64,000 bases of DNA from Dipylidium caninum (Eukaryota > Platyhelminthes > Cestoda > Cyclophyllidea > Dipylidiidae): assembly GCA_017562135.1 (NCBI GenBank), contig QEYB01000211.1, forward strand, positions 28,501-92,500. Direction: 5' to 3'. The translations under genes were made by a program, and so were the position numbers. This document shows positions 59,281 through 64,000 of the stretch, one piece after another; position 1 is the stretch's first letter; the number at the start of each line of letters is the position of its first letter. Under the pieces are notes generated by a model. It searched no databases. It was not told where the DNA came from and was given only the letters and a program-made list of their open reading frames with translations.

Positions 59281-61554
59281 ACATCATTTAATGAGATGGT
59301 GCTGGTGTTGTCCACTGTCTTTTGACCGCAGATCTGTCACAAACGTCTGACACGTTGACCCTCCACACCGGGTCATCCATTTTTCTTAGGAGGCGTCCTT
59401 AACTATGGCGTCAAGTGAACAAAATATTCCCCGAAATGGGGAATTGAGGGCGAATTACTGGGAATTGCCATGGAAGGGCACGACAGGTGGTGCCGCGGCT
59501 AATGTTTACACGAAGAGCTAGGTGGAATCTGCAAGCAGATCCTCACCACCTCCTAGTTCGTGCCGCGGTGGTGTTAAATAGCATAAAGCTGATGGCTATA
59601 CTTTTCGCGCGTGCAGGTCTCACTGCAAGGATAGCGGAGTCACGGAGGCGAGTGATTGCGCGGGAGTAATTTTGCGAGAGGCGGGTGGAGGAGTGATGCA
59701 GGAGGATATGCGGAATAAGTGACAGTGGCTCTGTTATGCTATATGGTCTAGTTTCCAACACGGCTCAGACATCAAACACAAAGAACAATGATTTGGTTTA
59801 AGTTTTTTGTGATGCAACCATCACGGCAGGGTCGCCTATCGCCCAACCTTGTATTTCCGGAGATTCTCCAGAGCATATCAAAATCTAGGTAAAACCGATG
59901 TGTACCACTTTCGAGGACCTTTTTCCGCCAGGTAGACCATCTGGCAGCAAACATAGTCGAGCGCTCAATGAGGAAAAATGGATATTCACACTGTGAGTGT
60001 GTTTTCATCATGGCGCACTGACGTTGCAATCCAAATATTTTTCATGTGATTTAGCGAATGTGGAAATTTCTAGCTCCAATGTGATACTTTCGCATGTGTA
60101 CATTTTAACTTGGGTGAAAAGAATGATGGAAGTTTACACAAAAACATAATACCCAAGTAGCGTTGATGGAAGCAAGGGCTCCCACAGAAATCGCTTCATT
60201 CATTTCGGAAGGCGTTGAAGGCAACGAAGATGTGTTGGAGCCCTTCTATTGCAGGGACTCGCGCATACCGACCCCACCCTTCTTCTTACCGCTACTACAC
60301 CCAATTGATAGGTGGATTTAGATCGGATTTAGAACTGCTTTAACTTCCCCTTATCCACCACCTCCTGCCATCCGCTATAATGTCGTGGCGTTAGTTTTAG
60401 GAAGTGGACTTTTCGATTGATGCAATGAGGGCTTAAGAATCGCAGCGACTGAGTGGAGGGCTACCAACTCGCAGGATACCAGCACCTACCTCTTCCCTGG
60501 CACATACTACACGCAACCTGCTAAGTGAATTTCGATGGCTGAACTTCTTCTGCTACTCCCACTTTATAATTCTATACTTCATATCATAGTGCGAGTTTGG
60601 ACAAAAATAAACCACGACATTTGTCCACGCGGTGGCCAGCGATTAAACTTGGAACGATGGGCCTGGGGGTTTATGGGAAAGCCTGCTGTTGGTGGAGGCC
60701 CCCTGCACTCCTTTTCGAACATCAAAGCAGGACATAGAGCAGTCATTACGTATCGATAAAGGCTACTTCCACTGAAGACAAAAGTCAAATATGGCAGCAG
60801 TGTCTGGTTTTGCGAGCAGAGCTAAGCGTAGAAGGAGTGGGGAGGCTGCAGGGTGTTGGCCATTCGTATGACTAAGGCAGCGATGAGGGGACACGAGTCT
60901 GTTTTGACCACCTTAGGTTCTTGTTAGTGGACAAGGCATTTGATGAGCATGCTTAAAACTCGTAAAGGCACGCGACCCCTGATGAGTTAGGCACCTTCTC
61001 GAGGACGCAAATAGCGCAGCCAGGATTTCGTTCAGACAAGGGATTGTTTAGTTAAATTGTCCTTTGAGACATACCTCTCACCAAAGCGGATTTATGAGCA
61101 CCCTTCAACAGGCTGGCGCATTTCAAGGTCCATTTTCCACGCGCGAGGCGACACATGCAGGTGGAGATACGCGACAGCACTGATCCAGCTTTTCTCTGCG
61201 AAGAAAACGAGGTAGGCAAGTAAAGACGCCGATGAGGCAAAACGAGAACGATGTGATTGAGGTCAGATGATGCAGGGCCAGCTATAGCCCTATCATAGCC
61301 TATTGTCAGTGCCGCAGGAGTCGTAAGTTTTAGCCTTTCCATTCACTGCGATATTTTCGGGGTCTCACGCGGTGTTATCCGTACAAACGCCATGCTGGCA
61401 CTGAAAAATTCCCTAAGATGGAAACGGACGGCTAAAAAGTAAACTAAGAGAGACAAGCATTTCGTTCATGAGTCACCTAGGCGCGACAGATTCAAATGCA
61501 ACGCCAAAATTGTAGGTGCTTGTACAAGTAAAAATCTGCGTTATCTCCGGCCTC

Positions 61555-61732
61555 GATACGAAGGAGAGACGCGCGGCGTGCTCAATAAACGGTTTTCCTC
61601 GAGAACGTGATCCGCGATGCCGTAAACGTACACGGAGCACGCAAAACGCAAGACAAAGTGACTGCCATGGACGTGGTGTATGCCGGAGTACTCAAACGTC
61701 AGGGGCGCACCCTCTACGGCTTCGGCGGCTGA
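61555..61732 (+). pseudogene. H4: Right-arm copy of truncated histone H4, insertion-ridden
   Basis: Same truncated H4 as at 38.2-38.4 kb, now on the plus strand, ending at TGA 61,730-61,732 with GRTLYGFGG readable. Small insertions break the frame many times: extra bases around CTGCGTTATC, GATACGAAGGAGAG, CTCAATAAACGG, GCCGTAAACG, AGACAAAGTG and GCCGGAGTACTC. All are gains of one to four bases relative to the left copy. Confidence 0.9.
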
Positions 61733-61818
61733 AGATGCCTGTGACGCCTGTAAACGGTGGCAGCGACAACGACAGTGGCAGTGGCTATGTTGAAGATTAC
61801 TTACGTGAACGCTCCAAC

Positions 61819-61834
61819 GGCCCTCTTAAGGGCC
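61819..61834 (+). terminator. Histone stem-loop, right-arm copy
   Basis: GGCCCTCTTAAGGGCC, identical to the stem-loop at 38,121-38,136 in mirror orientation, 87 bases after the H4 stop. This part of the arm is still error-free. Confidence 0.88.
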
Positions 61835-63309
61835 AAATGTGACTTCGTCTAAACTCCAAGATTGTTGCAGTCAACACAATAGCGCGATAAGAGTGGCAAG
61901 TGGCAGTGGGGTGGAGTGGATTGGAGAGGCGAGGCGGGCGAGGACGAGGCGAGGGCGAGGCGAGCGAAGGCGAGAGAAGCGAGGCAGAGGCGAGGCGAGG
62001 CGAGGCGAGGCGAAGGGAAAGGGGCCAGGCTGTGCAAGGCGGGGAGAGGTGCAGGGGTGAGCAGGGGTGGTAGGTAGGTAGGTAGGTGAGGGGTGACAGC
62101 ACGGTCTTCGTGACCTCTTCATTTCCGCCACTTGTGTCCAATGGGAGGCCTGAGCGTGCCTACTGTTTGTCCCCTCTTCATCTTCATCTTCTCTTCCCCT
62201 CCCTCAGGTCTCAACGAGGCACGGCCTTCTACTCTTTACTTCATTCAACCATGCCATCAGAACTATCCACCGTCAACGAATCTGGACTCGTGCCCCCTTG
62301 CACCACTGGCTCCCCACCTTGAGTGCATTCCTTTTCTCCACACACATTTGAGGACAAGACCGATGGTGAGAGCGGGGGGAATGAGAATGAAATAGAGGGT
62401 CCGTGTGCATGTACGTGTGCGTGTGCGCGTCCCACTTCTGTGTGTATATGTGTGGAGGCCGAACATTGACTTGCAATTAGATATTGGCCTACCAGCCAGT
62501 CAGAGCATTGATTGCCATCGTGTTGGGGGACGGTGGGAGTTGGGAAGAAGGGGAGGAGAGGAGAGCAGATGTCGAGATGTCTTAGGTGCCAACGCCAGAG
62601 CGTTTGGGTAGGTGTTAGATCGAGAGTAAATGCTTCAAGCCAATACTTCGACTTTGTAGGTGCTGTACTACACTGCATGTCACTGGATTACACTGCATCG
62701 TACACTGCAGTGTCAAGCACCCCAATCATCCACCGTGGTGGGAGGAGTGTTCTCGCACGTCGTGTAGCAGGACCTAACTGCACCATTGTGGAGGTCCGTG
62801 TTGTGCGAGACGCATCGCCTCTACTTAGTTTGCCCGAAGCGCATAATGCAGTCCAATGCGTTAGGATGATCAGAGTGTCGGGAAGGACTAGGATGGTCAT
62901 CGAGAGATACGGAGATAGACACGGTTATGATATGAGCCTCAGGGCACGACTTGGTTATCTGAGAAGCATGATTTGAGCGGCACCAATGAGATGAAGCCTA
63001 ATGAGGAGGATCGCGCAGCTGAGACCGTACAGACTCTGCGGTCCGGGCATGGTAGACGATTAATCTGCGGACCGATGGGAACGGAGATATGGCCTCATCT
63101 CGCAGAGTCGGGTGCAAACCAGGCGAAATTAAAAGAAGAACAGAGGAGGGAGGGATGCGGCGCATGCGTGCCTATGGCCTTACGTCGAGACAGGAGAATA
63201 TGGGCTGCGCTTTAGCTGCGAGGTGCTGGTGCCACACTAAGCGACTGAGAGAGAGCGTCTCTGCGTGCTGTGGTACGGTTTACAGGATTACCGTACTAGG
63301 CACTAGTTC

Positions 63310-63400
63310 GGACTGCGACAGGGTGGCGTTCCAAAGTGGCGTAGTCAGAGCAAAAGTCATGGCCAAGGAGCGGAGCGTATGAGTCGAGAAGAACACCGGT
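63310..63400 (+). pseudogene. Barely recognisable H2B start in the right arm
   Basis: GACTGCGAC, then CCAAAGTGG, TAGTCAG, GCAAA and GCCAAG occur in the order found around the H2B initiator on the minus strand at 36.90-36.85 kb. The bases between are scrambled and the ATG is not preserved. It shows the arm continues at least into H2B, but no protein can be read. Confidence 0.45.
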
Positions 63401-64000
63401 AGGGATATTGTGAAAGAAACGGTCAGTATAAGTGTTGCGAGGATTCTGCGGAGATCCGCGAGTGAGAGACAGGTGAGGGCATGAGCACCAACATAAGAAC
63501 AAAAAGAGAAAGGAGAGTGAGTAGTAGAGTTGAGAGAGGAGAGTTGGTAGATGCATGACTAGAGTAGCAGCTTGATCTATAGCAGGGGAGAGTAATATAT
63601 CGATCATAGTGTACGGCAGCGCGAGATCGGGTACGAGGAGTGAGGATCGCTATATATAAGAAGACTAAGGATTTGATCGGTGAGACGGAAGAGGAAGAAT
63701 AGCGGATGTGAGATCGGCTAAGAGTAAGTTATTGACGGAAGGGATATATGGATGATGCAGGACGACTGTCGTAATCACGCAGCGAGATGAGAAGTTGAAA
63801 GTGCTTTCAGAGGCTAATCTGTCACAATGAAGATCTGGCAGACTGCGCGAGTGGTCATTGCTAAAGACCGAGACGAGGAAAGGCCTCAGGTCCATGAGGT
63901 GGGTGGAGTGATTATGGTTTAGGATTGGAGTGAGAGGCAGATTGGTTAGGGGACGTTGTGGCGCAAGGAGTAAGGCTTGAGAGGGACTTATCGATTATGG
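63401..64000. other. Terminal stretch of doubtful quality
   Basis: By position this should mirror the body of H2B, one of the most conserved genes known, yet I can find no H2B motif. The sequence is rich in short GAG, AGAT and TATA-like words without repeats or frames. I treat it as unreliable sequence. Confidence 0.4.

Larger units (their letters stand above)
53907..63330 (-). repeat. Right arm of the large inverted repeat
   Basis: Reverse complement of 37.0-45.85 kb. Close to the spacer it differs from the left arm mainly by single substitutions. From about 60.5 kb outwards extra bases appear, first sparse, then frequent: the H4 copy has several short insertions, and by 63.0-63.3 kb only islands such as ATCTGCGGACCGATGG and GCAGAGTCGGGTGCA still match. 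The gradient runs towards the window edge regardless of whether the sequence is coding, which points to poor consensus quality near a contig end rather than to evolution. Confidence 0.9.

Overview
The window reads as nuclear DNA of a parasitic flatworm, most likely a tapeworm. Three signals support this: a nuclear copy of mitochondrial cytochrome b that makes sense in the flatworm mitochondrial code (22.1-22.6 kb), a small TATA-driven secreted-peptide gene resembling the cestode antigen B / 8 kDa family (51.16-51.37 kb), and a metazoan replication-type histone cluster whose genes carry the 3' stem-loop of non-polyadenylated histone mRNAs (35-38 kb). There are no bacterial-style operons. Real coding sequence is sparse; most open frames are chance frames in low-complexity or duplicated DNA.

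Layout. From 1 to 34 kb the DNA is mostly intergenic or intronic. It holds exons of a minus-strand gene coding immunoglobulin-like domains (7.6-10.3 kb), with a decayed duplicate at 2.5-3.1 kb; an acidic exon-like frame with a broken inverted copy (18.1 and 19.3 kb); the cytochrome b insertion; and a dead mariner transposase (24.7-25.7 kb). From 35 to 38.4 kb, on the minus strand, lie a 5'-truncated H4, an intact H2B and an H2A with a one-base frameshift, each followed by its own stem-loop. From about 37 to 63.3 kb the DNA forms a very large inverted repeat. The left arm ends at 45,853, an 8.05 kb spacer follows, and the right arm starts at 53,907. The arms differ by about 1-2% near the spacer. 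The right arm becomes steadily more scrambled towards the window end: the H4 copy carries several insertions, the H2B start is barely recognisable, and the last 600 bases look like noise. A third, much older copy of parts of the arm, plus the spacer edge, lies at 12.2-14.5 kb.

The spacer is where the best small gene sits. The secreted peptide gene has CCAAT, TATA, a very short leader, one exon and AATAAA. Its upstream region is duplicated in tandem 1.07 kb downstream, where a second TATA box now leads to no coding sequence. This suggests birth and loss of gene copies in a lineage-specific secreted family, inside a region that is itself repeatedly duplicated and inverted.

How the parts work together: the histone genes form one functional group (nucleosome supply in S phase). 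The Ig-domain exons and the secreted peptide point to cell-surface and host-facing functions, but nothing in the sequence links them in one pathway.
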